Positions 1-10,600 of a stretch of DNA of 64,000 nucleotides are shown here, piece by piece. Each line of letters starts with the position of its first letter. Positions within the stretch are counted from its first letter, which is position 1. Source of the DNA: Dendrolimus kikuchii (lineage: Eukaryota; Arthropoda; Insecta; Lepidoptera; Lasiocampidae); NCBI GenBank assembly GCA_019925095.2, contig CM034402.1, positions 4,785,501-4,849,500 on the forward strand. The letters are read 5' to 3'. Made by a program: the position numbers and the translations under genes. The notes beneath the pieces were generated by a model that saw only the letters and a program-made list of their open reading frames with translations, had not been told where the DNA came from and ran no database searches.

Positions 1-288
1 ATGATAGCCCCTGTTGTCGTGTGCGTTTAAGCCTTTGTCAGACTACCTCAATGTAAAACAGAGTCTTGGGAATCGATTCTTGCATAGCAAACTTCATTAA
101 CGACTTAAGCGTAACTTGCTCAGCTTGGGTATATACAATATGTGTGTTTATTTGACGATTATTTTTATTTTTTTCTGTTTTCTTGTTTATTGCGGAAAAA
201 CATTTATACATTATATATCTATAAAAGATTTTTACATAAAGAGATAATACTGTAAATATACAAACAACCACATTTTCCACAGGTTAAA

Positions 289-495
289 TATAGATAGATA
301 GATAACACTTTATTGCTCGCCAAAATAAACAAATACAAAAACCAATTGCATAATTACAATACTTCTTAGCAAAGCAACAGGCGGCCTTATCGCTAAAAGC
401 GATCTCTTCTAGGCAACCTAGCTTAAAAGAAATTCTTAACTAATCTGGCGATGTAGGTGGAGCAGAAAAAAGATAGGACTGTACAATTTAAATAT
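289..495 (-). mobile_element. HP-LINE 3' end (5'-truncated)
   Basis: This is the 3' terminus of a non-LTR element lying on the minus strand. The left edge is a (GATA)n run, which is the element's tail, followed by ACACTTTATTGCTC (the reverse of a TTTATTGT/AATAAAG-type polyadenylation region) and then the GGCGGCCTTATCGCTAAAAG hairpin typical of this family. A near-identical copy lies at 45549-45760, so the pair spread recently or was duplicated. No coding sequence remains here. Confidence 0.7.
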
Positions 496-515
496 ATCCC
501 TATATATATTATAAA

Positions 516-997
516 TGCGTATGGAAGCGAGAGTTGGGTATGGAAGAAAGAGCATGAAAGTAGAGTAAACGCGGTTGAGATGCGAGCACTGCGCAAAATC
601 TGCGGAGTGACGCTTGCGGACCGCGTTCGTAATACCGAAGTAAGAAAGACAGTTGGTCTGAAAGAGAGTGTCGGGGTGAAGGTAAGGAAAGGAATGCTCC
701 GGTGGTTCGGACATGTAGAAAGAATGCATGATGAAAGAATGAATAAACAGATATACAATGCAAAAGTGGATGGATGCAGAAGTCGTGGAAGGCCACGACA
801 CACTTTCCATGATCAAATTGATCGTGTACTAGCAGAAGGTGATGTTAGGAGCCTTAAGAACAGACGAGCGTGCATGACAAGAGTTATGAATGTCAAAGAA
901 GCAAGTGAGGTGTGTAAGAATAAGCCTAAATGGCGCTCTGTTGTTCGTGCCTACCCCGCAAGGGAACTGGCGTGAAGTTATGTATGTATGTATGTAT
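516..997 (+). mobile_element. TATG-RTE LINE, C-terminal ORF end plus tail
   Basis: The frame running to the stop at 973-975 encodes the region downstream of the RT domain of an RTE-type LINE. It opens with a YGSESWVW motif, continues with LRKICGVTLADRVRN, then MLRWFGHVERMHDERM and SRGRPRHTFHDQIDRV, and ends PARELA. The stop is followed at once by (TATG)n, the element's 3' tail. RT palm and endonuclease are absent, so this is a 5'-truncated dead copy. RTE membership is from memory of the RRLRWFGH...GRPRxxxxDQI layout; a related clade is possible. Confidence 0.8.
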
Positions 998-1080
998 ATT
1001 ATAAATGCGAAAGTAACTCAGACTCTTCTGTTTTCACGGAAAAACTACTGAACTGATTTGTCTGGAACTCAGTATATATA
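996..1080 (+). mobile_element. Hel-1 Helitron-like 5' fragment
   Basis: The text ATTATAAATGCGAAAGTAAC followed by TTTTCACGGAAAAACTACTG is the common 5' part of short Helitron-like elements in this window (compare 12966 and 8388). It abuts the LINE tail directly and lacks the CTAG 3' end. Confidence 0.5.
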
Positions 1081-1111
1081 TATTTTCGGTGCCGAAGATG
1101 AAGATAGAATA

Positions 1112-1305
1112 CTTTGTGTGCTACCAATGTGATGCTACTCTCTAAAGGGAGACAGGAACCTGGCCACTAATGTCGGAACTCAACTCAAAAATGTTATGAC
1201 GGCATGCCATCCAGACGGGCAAATACTCGTGGCTGTGGATTGTTGTCGCGTCTGTCAGGCCGGCCGGCCGCAGGAAATCATATTCTTCCCCGTTCCTGTA
1301 CGGAT
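1112..1305 (-). mobile_element. R330 retroposon, old partial copy
   Basis: This is a diverged copy of the R330 family on the minus strand, from the CTTTGTGTGCTACCAATGTG region to the conserved 5' end (reverse of ATCCGTACAGGAACGGGGAA). The poly(A) end is missing and several internal blocks are deleted, making it one of the oldest copies here. Confidence 0.65.
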
Positions 1306-1672
1306 AAAATCTACGAAACCCTAAAAAGCAAACTCAACAATCGCTTCTTCAGTTCGCTTCAATACGTTTCCCTGACACGACATATAACGTCGGAAGGCGG
1401 AATTCATACAACCCATTCAATTATTACGACCAAAATTAATCTATATATCCGTAAAGAGTATTTTCGGTACTGTCATGTCATATTATGTACAGTGTCATAT
1501 TTCCTTTATGCGAAATATACGGATTACTTTCCTGATATCTGAATTTGATATGTACGTTGATATTTTCTGATGTAATCTGATAATTTATATTCCTGTCTAT
1601 GGACATTTTGCTAGCTTTATGTACTTTGACTATTAGAGAGTATGATTTCGCTAAGTAGACTCAGATTTATCG
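1306..1672. other. Unassigned AT-rich stretch
   Basis: Nothing recognisable. The open frame extending through it from 1204 starts inside the R330 relic and has no family motif. Confidence 0.4.
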
Positions 1673-1765
1673 TACTAGATCCATTCTGGAATCATTGATA
1701 ACAGCTCTTAGGACCAGCTCGTTCGATGTGATACCATGCACTGACAGAATATCGCTGTCAAATGG
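1673..1765 (+). mobile_element. D-type retroposon fragment (5' part)
   Basis: CATTCTGGAATCATTGATAA and the following CTCTTAGGACCAGCTCG match the start of the retroposon inserted at 39637-40212. The 3' part of the same family reappears at 2535, so the two may be the ends of one copy interrupted by the GC-rich block between them. Confidence 0.45.
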
Positions 1766-2039
1766 ATTTTTTTTCTCTTCTCTCTCTGGACGAACCTGAT
1801 TGTCCGGGTTTTTAACTTTTTTTTCTTTTTTATCTTTTTTGTTTATTTCCAAATATTACATTGGTACTTACGGCTAATACAATGTGTCGTATACTAGAGC
1901 TACTTTACTGTTTTTGGGTTTTACAATTTTTTATACGTTGTTCTATTTTGTGTGCTTTTACATTACTTCTGCTTGAGGTTTACTTATATCCTACATGCTA
2001 TTTTTTCATTTCTCCTATTTCTTTCTTCTCTGTGTGAGT

Positions 2040-2500
2040 TTCGCCAGGTCGGGAGGCATTAGTATCTCTAACTAGAACTAAAAGTGCTATTGCCACACCA
2101 CAGTCAGGAATACCCACTAAAACCCTTGGGTGTAACGTTCTTCACTTTATACCAGGGCTACAGGTACATGATCTAGCCTCTTCACTGGCCCTGGCAGGCG
2201 GTGGTGGCCTATCGGCCTAATCCACTGTCTCTTTTTATCCCACGCCTTTGCCAAACTCTTTACGCATGGGGCGGTTTGTAACGCGCCCCACGGAAAGAGA
2301 GGTGAGCGCGCGTGGAATTCGGCACGCCTCCATCTCGACATCATAACGGCGGGTGAGAACCCTTTCCCTAGGGACCCACCCGCGCCGCATGATTATGGTG
2401 GCTGAAGATCCAAACTAGCGCTCGGCGTCGACGTGTCCTTCTTTGGCAGGATCGAAACAAGGCTGTATACTCACGCTCCAGCTCCGTCTCCTTTGTAAGC
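2040..2500. repeat. GC-rich island, probable element remnant, unidentified
   Basis: A markedly GC-richer stretch than its surroundings, with CpG-containing runs such as GTGAGCGCGCGTGGAATTCG. The minus strand has a 65-codon open frame (2147-2344) with no motif I recognise. The position between two D-type fragments suggests transposon coding sequence, but I cannot name it. A genuine unmethylated CpG island is the alternative. Confidence 0.35.
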
Positions 2501-2534
2501 ATAACTCGCTCGCTGAAAGATGAGACGGCGTCCC

Positions 2535-2650
2535 ATCCGGTACATTTCTTCTATCTCATCCTAAAAGCTGACAACGCGTTAACTTCGCCCCTGATGTTCC
2601 AAACACCTATAGGACGACGGTAATAATTTTCCATGTGCTTTGGACAATAA
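2535..2650 (+). mobile_element. D-type retroposon 3' part, degenerate
   Basis: ATCCTAAAAGCTGACAACGC...GTTAACTTCGCCCCTG...CACCTATAGG parallels the text at about 40097-40160 (ATCCTAAGGTTGGCAACACG...TTGGCCCCTGG...GCTTATAGG). The poly(A) end has decayed. Confidence 0.45.
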
Positions 2651-2687
2651 TTGACAACTTTAGGGGTATATCACCTATAGTTAAGTA

Positions 2688-3034
2688 CATACATACATAC
2701 ATACATAACTTCACGCCAGTTCCCTTGCGGGGTAGGCACGAACAACAGAGCGCCATTTAGGCTTATTCTTACACACCTCACTTACTTCTTTGACATTCAT
2801 AACTCTTGTCATGCACGCTCGTCTGTTCTTAAGGCTCCTGACATCACCTTCTGCTAGTACACGATCAATTTGATCATGAAAGGTGTGTCGTGGCCTTCCA
2901 CGACTTCTACATCCATCCACTTTTGCATTGTATATCTGTTTAGTCATTCTTTCATCATGCATTCTTTCCAGATGCCCGAACCACCGGAGCATTCTTTTCC
3001 TTACCTTCACCCCGACACTCTCTTTCAGACCAAC
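2688..3034 (-). mobile_element. TATG-RTE 3' end with 12 bp target-site duplication
   Basis: A 347 bp 5'-truncated insertion on the minus strand. The tail (CATA)n at the left is followed by the reversed C-terminal frame (99 codons, MLRWFGHLERMHDERM to PARELA). It is flanked by a perfect direct repeat TATAGTTAAGTA (2676-2687 and 3035-3046), the target-site duplication. The open frame and exact duplication argue for a young insertion. Confidence 0.85.
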
Positions 3035-3104
3035 TATAGTTAAGTAGTTAAGTTATAAAGAAAAATAGCAGACATTCCTTGCTTTATCTAATCCCATGAC
3101 ACCT

Positions 3105-3215
3105 TACATTCATCTCAACTTTATTATCGCGACAGAATGGAGACGACTTGGTCTATTACTTTAGTATCCCAACATTCAGACCCGTATAGTATGATCACTC
3201 TTAAAACAGAGTCAT
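3105..3215 (-). mobile_element. RTE-L fragment (YGSECW region)
   Basis: On the minus strand the text reads ILYGSECWDTKVIDQ with a frame-compatible continuation, the segment just after the RT thumb in RTE elements. It matches the RTE-L fragment at 43190-43240 (CCAACATTCGGACCCGTATA). Upstream RT and downstream C-terminus are missing. Confidence 0.6.
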
Positions 3216-3561
3216 ACATAACCTTTTCATTAAAAATATACACAAACATGTAAAAAACGCTTTGTTTACAAAAGTCTAAAAAGTTCATCTTCCATTCCTG
3301 TATATGGGAATATCAAGTCTAGTCACGTTTTACAAACAATATAGGCACCCTGTATACATTTTACACCTGTGTGTGCGGGGTTAATGCACTCGACACATGA
3401 GGGCGGAAAGGATGGCCAACATTCATTGTTTTATTTTTAGAATCAACAAATTGGAAATCCTTAATACCTGCCGTATGCAGAGAGTTTAAATGATGATTTA
3501 TAAATAATGAAAATTTTATTCTCTCAATATGTTGATTTTTAATTAAGTATTATATAATATT

Positions 3562-3898
3562 AGTCTGAAAGAGAGCATCGGGGTGAAGGTAAGGAAAGGA
3601 ATGCTCCGGTGGTTCGGGCATGTGGAAAGAAGGCATGATGAAAGAACGACTAAACAGATATACAAAGCAAAAGTGGATGGATGCAGAAGTCGTGGAAGGC
3701 CACGACACAACTTCCATGCTCAAATTGATCGTGTACTAGCAGAAGGTAATGTCAGGAGCTTTAAGGACAGACGAGCATGCACGACAAGAGTTATGAATAT
3801 CAAAGAAGCAAGTGAGGTGTGTAGGAATAAGCCTAAATAGCCTCTGTTGTTCGTGCCTACCCCGCAAGGAACTGGCGTGAAGTTATGTATGTATGTAC
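3562..3898 (+). mobile_element. TATG-RTE 3' end with 8 bp target-site duplication
   Basis: Starts at GTCTGAAAGAGAG and runs to the (TATG)n tail. The 85-codon frame from 3583 covers MLRWFGHVERRHDER to VCRNKPK, then stops early (TAG at 3838-3840) where other copies read KW. ATAATATT occurs at 3554-3561 and again at 3899-3906, delimiting the insertion. Base changes are more numerous than in the copies at 2688 or 33840, so it is older. Confidence 0.8.
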
Positions 3899-3954
3899 AT
3901 AATATTCAGCTTCAATAATAGATATTTCTTTATATAAAATACAAAATATAGTAT

Positions 3955-4391
3955 TGTTACGATTTGGGCCACCTGCATATTTATAAACAAAGCACATTTA
4001 TTACCCGTCGGTGTTTGAGCTAATTACATTGAATCGCTTTTATGACCGTCTTCTTTTATTTACTTTGTGTTTAAGATTTGTGATTGGAAATATAGCCCAT
4101 TGTGTATTGTAATCTTTATGGTAGTCATTAGCCAGGTGTGATTCTTAGAGATTCAGTCTACAGACATATTGTATTTGTACAGTATAAAGCAATGCCCCAA
4201 CGGAGGGGTGAGGCAGTCAAGCGATAACCACTAGCGGAGCAAGACGTGTGTACTACATTCGGTAATCTATTTAGTGACGGACTTTGCGCATGTTATTATA
4301 TTTGTACCTGTGTTATACGTGTTTGTATAGTTCTAATAAATTCTATAATCATTCCAACGGCATTTTAATTCGAGTCCCGTAACTCGTAACA
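3955..4391 (+). mobile_element. Solo LTR (LTR-J family)
   Basis: A 437 bp unit beginning TGTTACGATT and ending CTCGTAACA, so it has TG...CA termini with a short inverted repeat (TGTTACG/CGTAACA). It is flanked by a 4 bp GTAT duplication (3951-3954, 4392-4395). An AATAAA-like signal (TAATAAATTC) lies near the 3' end. No gag or pol sequence adjoins, so this is the recombination product of an LTR retrotransposon. Superfamily (Gypsy or Pao) cannot be decided from the LTR alone. Confidence 0.8.
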
Positions 4392-4644
4392 GTATTATAT
4401 TTTTTTAATAAAAAAACATCAAAAACTAAACATTCATTAAAACAAACATAAAACACTGGAGCATGCCGGCAATTATTATTTAGAAATTAAAAACTCTGAA
4501 CCATACTAATTATCGTCTCTTAAAATTATATAATTTGTATGTAAGTGCATAAATATAAAATCTGTAATTGACGTTAACAAGTAGATGATAATAGGCAAAT
4601 GTTTATCTTGGATAAGCATCCATGGATTAATTGAGAAGCCCTGG

Positions 4645-5030
4645 AATAAGGGACTAAATACATTTATTCATATCCATTCAGCTTTTGTCCATAGAAAACA
4701 TCCGTTCAGCTTTTCGCAGCTATTCAACTTTCGCGGCAAACGGACATAAAACGTAGACAAGTGTGTTTTTATCATGCCCAACTCACGACAGCATAGCAGT
4801 GCTGTTTTGCCGCGTTCAGTGCTGTGTTCTTATCATTGGTATTTAAGCGCATGCTAATCACAACGTTCAGCGCTGTACGCGGTAGATAGAAGCATTTCAG
4901 CGGAAATTACAACACCCTATGAGAACCTTTATAATCTTACGCGGCTGATAGAATCAGAGCTGTATACGTGTATCTAAAATCGTCCAGCGAAAAGCGAAAG
5001 GAGCTGAATAAATGTAATTAGTCCCTAATT
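4645..5030. mobile_element. MITE-like element, 386 bp
   Basis: Terminal inverted repeats of about 26 bp: AATAAGGGACTAAATACATT at the left against the reverse of AATGTAATTAGTCCCTAATT at the right, with the identity continuing through TTATTCA. No coding capacity. The interior is rich in CAGCGCTG/CAGC words. No convincing target duplication is visible, so the superfamily is open. Confidence 0.65.
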
Positions 5031-5156
5031 GAATTAGTTTATCGAAATCATTGCATTTCTATATCTGTTTTTGTTTTCAATTATTTTATACTCTTCTATT
5101 TTGACATACTGAAACTGTCACAACTATATATTATCCTTCAAGTAATGCATATCTTA

Positions 5157-5365
5157 TCTTAATATATATAAATCTCGTGTCACAATGTTTGTCCTCAATG
5201 GACTCCTAAACTACTTGACCGATTTTAATCAAATTTGCACACCGTGTGCAGTTTGATCCGACTTGAAAGATAGGATAGCTAACATTTGGACCCGGTAGGT
5301 GGCGCTGGAATCGGGTTCTAAATTTTATTAGTTCAGGGCAGAACAACATCTGCCGGGACAGCTAG
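5157..5365 (+). mobile_element. Hel-2 Helitron-like element, complete, 209 bp
   Basis: Begins TCTTAATATATATAAATCTC after an A and ends GCCGGGACAGCTAG before a T, matching Helitron insertion between A and T with 5' TC and 3' CTRR termini. The interior TAGGTGGCGCTGGAATCGGG is shared with copies at 11022, 37424 and 53177. It is non-autonomous, with no Rep/helicase. Family assignment rests on termini only. Confidence 0.7.
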
Positions 5366-5983
5366 TATACAATATTTTATGGACTTCTTGTCTGTGTATT
5401 TATATTTGTAATATATTATATTATTTAATTTTAAATTTAACATGAATAAATACAATAATAAATGAAGATTATGGTGCACTAGAAGTTTTTTATTCATTCA
5501 TGGATGCTTTAACGTGGATTTTGTTTTAAAACTCCAAAATTGTTTTCACAAATGCATTTCAAACAGATAAGATCAATAAAACTTGTTGACAAACATGGTA
5601 ACAAACTGTTATCTTTATTATATTTTGAAAATTTTGAAAACTCAACATTTGATTCTGTGAACTCGAGCGATGCAAGTGTTTACATACAAAGTTTTTATTG
5701 TTTATATTAGATCATAAAGACAGTTATGACTAGTTTCTCAAACTTTTTATGTATGTAACTAGTTGTGCTCGCGACATCGTTTGGGCGGGACTGACTTATA
5801 TTTAGGTCCTTTGAACCCTGCTAGGTATCAAATATTACACAATATTTTACTGTGCCAAGACGTGGTTCGACACAGCATTTATTTTCAGTACCCAACTTCT
5901 AAATCACATACATCATGAGGCACTGTATAAGAACAAAAAACCTTACATTATAAAGACGTATAAGTACATATAATCTTATATTT
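5366..5983. other. Unassigned AT-rich stretch
   Basis: I see no repeat, frame or motif that I can support. Confidence 0.4.
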
Positions 5984-6164
5984 ATCCGTGCAGGAACGGA
6001 GAAAGCATACAATTTCCTGCTGCCGGGTGATCTGTCGTAAAAGGCGAGAAAAAACCCACAGCTAGGGTATTTACCCGTCTATATAGCTACCACCCCTGAT
6101 TTAGAGTATGCTGCCATAACAACCTTGAAGTAGCGTTCCGGTATTAGTGACCAGGTTTCAGTCT
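5984..6164 (+). mobile_element. R330 retroposon 5' half
   Basis: A plus-strand copy from ATCCGTGCAGGAACGG to CAGGTTTCAGTCT, where it stops short and is followed at once by an opposite copy. The two 5' halves can pair over about 180 bp as an inverted repeat. Confidence 0.8.
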
Positions 6165-6171
6165 TCTTTTC

Positions 6172-6484
6172 TTTTTTTTTTATTGCAGGAGATCAGCAGA
6201 GAGGCAGACGGCTCACTTGGTGGAAAGCGGTTACCATCGTCTATGGACATTTGCAACACCAAAGGGTCTACAAATGCGCTGTTGCTATCTTAAGTGAGCC
6301 TGGAAACTGGTCACTAATGCCGGAACACAATTCAAGGTTGTTATGGCGACATACTTTAGACCAGGGGTGATAGCCATCCAGTCGAGCAAATACCCTACCA
6401 CCTGGCTGTGGGTTGTTTTGTCGCCTCTTACCACAGGCCGCCGGGCCGCAGGAAATTGTATTCTCTCTCCGTTCCTGCACGGAT
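6172..6484 (-). mobile_element. R330 retroposon, full length
   Basis: Minus-strand copy with its poly(A) visible as T10 at 6172, then TATTGCAGGAG, and ending at the reverse of ATCCGTGCAGGAACGG. Read in its own sense, the 5' portion holds a 70-codon open frame ending AHL-stop (6480 to 6268). It forms an inverted pair with the copy at 5984. Confidence 0.85.
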
Positions 6485-6489
6485 GTTTA

Positions 6490-7610
6490 AATGTTGTAAA
6501 TGTCAATGGGCGTTGTCACCGCTTTCCATCAGGTGTAAAACATACAAGAAAAATAGAATAATTTTGATAACTGATGCTGGGGTTTCATATGCGTTAGTGT
6601 TAAAGATATAGGCTGTGGGCGCTGTGCCTCTCTCACTTAAAGCGTATATTCTTTGCATCTTTCATAATGCATTAAATCTATAAAAGTATTCCAGATGAAG
6701 CCGCACCATTAATCAAAACCATGAAGCAAATAAGTAGACAAGTAACAAAAAATATGTATAAACCTATCCTAAAAAAGTTGGCACAGTAATCAATTACAAT
6801 TTGGTTGGCCTATGAAATAGTAAATAATACGTCTAACAAAATTGTTTGAATTTAGTTATTTTCCGTGCTATTGTAGTCACTTGTGCTACTTACTCACTGT
6901 ATACATGTAATAGTTCGGGTGTTACATGTATACTTAGTCGTTCCGAGAGCAATGATGTCCACGGACAGACGGACAACCGGACATGACTATAACATAAGGT
7001 TTCTGTTTTAGATAAAATTACTACGGAGCCCTAATGTTTTTATTTTGAAGTGAAACTTCTTTAGAATCGTTGTGATTTGAAACTCGGTGAAACAAAAAAG
7101 TGATGCTAAAAGAGATAAACACAAATCTATAGGACTAAGCCTGCGAGAGAATGAGATAGAATAAATTATATTTAATAATTTAAACGCTATGCTCATACAA
7201 ATATAGATGAGAATGTTTTGAAGTTTTTCGTTAATACTTTTTTTTTAGTTTGGTTCGCAAACTGGCCAACTCAGCTTACTTTTAAATAAAACTAGAGCAC
7301 AGATAATATGTTTGCTGACTGGCCTTCTTGGTGGGAACACAGCATGCATTATATAATTATATAAAGACATTGAGTACATAGTAATTTAGAAAAAAAAGAA
7401 GAAATTAATAATTAAATAATAATACTTCAAATTTCGTGTTTTAAAGATTAAATATATTATAACGATTTAATATATGAAATGTGACGTCACGAAATTTAGA
7501 ATCCCTACCACCCCTTGTCACACTTTGTTTCACTGCGTGTATGAGTGCAGTACACACGTACTGCACTCATACACATTTTTTTTAATAGGTGTCCTGTGGC
7601 TTGGTACATT
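6490..7610. other. Mostly unassigned; GGACAG...GGAGCCCTAA repeat at 6950-7035
   Basis: Within this AT-rich stretch, 6950-7035 (ACGGACAGACGGACAACCGG ... TACGGAGCCCTAA) is a short repeat also seen at 46960-47045 and 50755-50850. The remainder has no recognisable content. GAAGTGAAACTTC at about 7047 is a small palindrome. Confidence 0.45.
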
Positions 7611-7620
7611 TTTTTTAACT

Positions 7621-7929
7621 TTTTTATTGCAGGAGATCAACAAACAGGCAGAACGGCCCATTTGATGGAAAGCGGTTACCATCGCCTATGGACATTTGCA
7701 ACAGCAAAGTTGCTACAAATGCGCTGCTGCTCTCTTAAGGGAAACTAGAAACTGGTCACTAAGGCCGGAACACAACTCAAGGTTGTTATGGCGACATACT
7801 TTAGACCAGGGGTGGTAGCCATCCAGTCGGGAAAATGCCCTACCACCTGGCTGTGGGTTGTTTTGTCGCCTCTTACGACAGGCCGCCCGGCCGCAGGAAA
7901 TTGTATTCTTTCTCCGTTCCTGCACGGAT
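7621..7929 (-). mobile_element. R330 retroposon, full length
   Basis: TTTTTATTGCAGGAGATCAA at the left edge is the reversed poly(A) end and the right edge is the reversed CCGTGCAGGAACGGAG. The sense frame runs from the 5' end through SCGRAACRKRRQNNPQPGG to a terminal AAHL-stop without interruption. Confidence 0.85.
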
Positions 7930-8074
7930 ATGAATAGCAAATTCTCGCACATGGCAAATTCTGACCCGTATTTCGTAAAAAATATGTCTATGACTATTTT
8001 CAATATTGAGACTACATATATACTATGTATGTTTATTTTTATTTTTCCACTTTTTTCTTTCTTCTATAATAATT

Positions 8075-8240
8075 AAATAAGTTAAGAATTTCCTTTGAGT
8101 GAGTTAGTTTGGTTGCAAGAAATCGCTTTTAGCGATAAAGCTGTCTTTTATTTTGGCAAGAAACTATTTTCTTGTTGTTCATTTTTATAAATTGGTTTTT
8201 TTTTGGTGAACAATAAACTGTTATTGAATCTATATATATC
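8075..8240 (+). mobile_element. HP-LINE 3' UTR, diverged
   Basis: GGTTGCAAGAAATCGCTTTTAGCGATAAAG holds the family hairpin (ATCGCT/AGCGAT), then TGGTGAACAATAAACTGTTA gives the polyadenylation region. The tail has lost its regular repeats. Confidence 0.6.
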
Positions 8241-8387
8241 TTATAATACGAGTATGAATAATTCCGTGGAACTTAGGAGCCGTATGTCGAGTACGTTTCA
8301 TAAAGGCAACATCGGAGAATAGGCAGCTTACTCACGTACCTACATGCGTGAGAGAAGAGTTCTAAGAATGGCATTAATCTATAATCC

Positions 8388-8575
8388 TACTTCCTACTAA
8401 TATTATAAACGCGAAAGTTTGTAAGAATGTATGGATGTATGTTTGTTACTCTTTCACGTAAAAACTACTTAATGGATTTTGATGAAACTTTACAATAATA
8501 TAGCTTACACATTAGAATAACACGTAGACAGTTTATAAAGATATAGTGTGAATTATCCAAAATATATGTAACAAC
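8388..8575 (+). mobile_element. Hel-1 Helitron-like element, 5' and middle part
   Basis: CTACTAATATTATAAACGCG, then TTTCACGTAAAAACTACTTA and GATATAGTGTGAATTATCCA. The last block recurs at 44995-45015, in a copy that keeps the GCAGCTAG 3' end, which links the two parts to one family. Confidence 0.6.
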
Positions 8576-8782
8576 CTTGCAGAGATTCGGGTCAGAAAGT
8601 ACCAAATATTAACTATTTGGGCAGGGTTTCCCCTTTATTATTGTTCAGCCTCTGATGTGACTATTCACACAGCACAGTAAGCAATGAACACCGTCTATGC
8701 GCCTCTACGCCTTTTATACGAAAATACTACCCTACAAAACAATAACACTGCATCATTACAAAAAATAGCAATTACATCATAG

Positions 8783-9094
8783 TTTTTTTTTATTGCAGGA
8801 GTTCAGCACACAGGCAGACGGCCCACTTGATGAAAAGCGGTTACCATCGCCTATAAACATTTGCAACAACAAAGGTGCTACAAATGCGCTGCTGCTCTCT
8901 TAAGGGAGACTGGAACCTGGTCACTAATGCCGGAACACAACTCAAGGTTGTTATGGCGACATACTTTAGACCAGGGTTGGTAGCCATCCAGTCGGGCAAA
9001 TGCCCTACCACCTGGCTGTGGGTTGTTTGGTCGCCTCTTACGACAGGCCGCCCGGCCGCAGGAAATTGTATTCTTTCTCCGTTCCTGCACGGAT
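8783..9094 (-). mobile_element. R330 retroposon, full length
   Basis: T9 then TATTGCAGGAGTTCAGCACA at the left, reversed ATCCGTGCAGGAACGG at the right. The sense frame is open for 70 codons or more and ends at the same AHL-stop as other copies (8880-8878). Confidence 0.85.
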
Positions 9095-9304
9095 GAAAGT
9101 GTTGCCAGGATCACAAAAACAATTATAATAATTAGTTATTGATGCACTAAATTATCTAGACGATAATATTAACTGGCTTATAAAATTAACTGGAAAATGG
9201 TAATTTAATTATAAATCGAATCATCTGATAAATCGACTAAAAATATTATTTATGACGATTGTCTATGTGATATTAATATACACTATGGTTCTCATTAATA
9301 CCGT

Positions 9305-9440
9305 GATGGACACCTCGTAACATATAACAATTTTCCATCACCACGCGGTGAAATTAAATGCGATAGTAACTCTGTTACTTTGTCTGTCCATGAATCTTTC
9401 ACAAGAAAATTGCTGTAACGGTTTTGCTGATTGTACATTA
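9305..9440 (+). mobile_element. Hel-1-like rearranged fragment
   Basis: TTTTCCATCACCACGCGGTG (normally near the Hel-1 3' end) runs directly into AATGCGATAGTAACTCTG (normally at its 5' end). This looks like a junction between the end of one copy and the start of another, decayed. Confidence 0.4.
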
Positions 9441-9531
9441 ATACCGAGGTTGGGTAGAGGATATTTCCTTATCATGAAAATTGGCGTAGGTTCCGTGATA
9501 AAATTGAGTACGTAATTTCCAGCCGTGCAGG

Positions 9532-9843
9532 AATAGAGAAAGAATACAATTTCCTGCGGCCGGGCGGCCTGTCGTAAGAGGCGACTTAACAACCCACAGT
9601 CAGGTGGTAGGGCATATGCCCGACTGGATGGCTACCACCCCTGGTCTAAAATAGGTCGCCATAACAACCTTGAGTTGTGTTCCGGCATTAGTGACCAGGT
9701 TCCAGTCTCCCTTAAGAGAGCAGCAGCGCATTTGTATCAACTTTGGTGTTGCAAATGTCCATAGGCGATGGTAACCGCTTTCCATCAAGTGGGCCGTCTG
9801 CCTGTCTGCTGATCTCCTGCAATAAAAAAATAAATAAAAAAAA
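9532..9843 (+). mobile_element. R330 retroposon, full length, plus strand
   Basis: From CCGTGCAGGAATAGAGAAAG to CTCCTGCAATAAAAAAATAA, so the poly(A) is on the plus strand. The conserved frame is broken by TAG in its third codon. It lies 440 bp from the opposite-strand copy at 8783. Confidence 0.85.
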
Positions 9844-10008
9844 TATGAATCAATAATGTGACGTACTGGACAACGTAATCCCGAGTTAGTGCGACATTTG
9901 CCAAAACACCTTCTTAGATCGGATCTCACGTTGTTGGACACTACTAGGTACGTCGTAACATAGTTTATTCATGATATAGATTAATAATCTCATTTCCTAC
10001 AATAGACC

Positions 10009-10205
10009 TACACTGACCGGGGCTTGTCCTTGGGTGCATTATTAAATGGTGTATACAGAGATAGTCGCCGGTCAGTGTCACGCCACATTTGGATAAAATT
10101 TGTCAAGGGGCCTCTACGCGTTGGTCTCCCCATGGCCCCACGCAAGCCCTCCAAAAATCCGGCGCGTTTTTATGGCCCGTGGTCTTTAAAAACAATATAA
10201 TAATT
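10009..10205 (+). repeat. Interspersed repeat N, copy 1
   Basis: About 190 bp starting ACACTGACCGGGGCTTGTCC and containing CCATGGCCCCACGCAAGCCC and GCCCGTGGTCTT. A second copy is at 15021-15207 in the same orientation. GACCGGGG/CCGGTCAG words may pair. Probably a retroposon 3' end; family unknown. Confidence 0.6.
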
Positions 10206-10302
10206 GATTTATTTCAGAAAATTGATTATTTCCATATTATACAGTTTCATATTATAAAATTATTTAAATGTTTCAAAGTTCAAATTAATTCACGGCACAA
10301 AT

Positions 10303-10600
10303 AAAGATTACCGAATGTACACAAGTCTTGCTTCGCTCGTGGTTATCGCTTGACTTCAACCACTCCATTAGGCCATTACTTTATACTGCACAGATACAAT
10401 ATGTCTGCCCGATCGCGTTTACCGAATTTCTTAGAATCAGTCCGACACACCTGACTAATGACTGCCATAAAAGATTACAATACACAATGGGCTATTCTAA
10501 TCACAAATTTTAAACACAAAGTAAACAAATAATAAAGTGTGTCTTTACGTTATGCAGGTGTGAACAAACTTTTGTCGGCGTGTAGGTCAAAACAATATTA
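10303..10600 (-). mobile_element. LTR-J fragment
   Basis: ACCGAATGTACACAAGTCTT and CAATGGGCTATTCTAATCAC match, in reverse, the interior of the solo LTR at 3955 (GACGTGTGTACTACATTCGG; GTGATTGGAAATATAGCCCA). Neither TG nor CA terminus is intact. Confidence 0.65.

Noticed and set aside
423..816. Long antisense frames opposite TATG-RTE copies (also at 33822-34308 and 56911-57325)
   Set aside because: They are shadows of the LINE C-terminal coding strand, recur in each copy and have no independent motif.
7045..7057. GAAGTGAAACTTC palindrome as an end of the 19173 inverted-repeat element
   Set aside because: Only 13 bp match and no second end was found.
9844..10008. Possible RNA gene between R330 and repeat N
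   Set aside because: No cloverleaf, promoter boxes or conserved structure could be found by eye.
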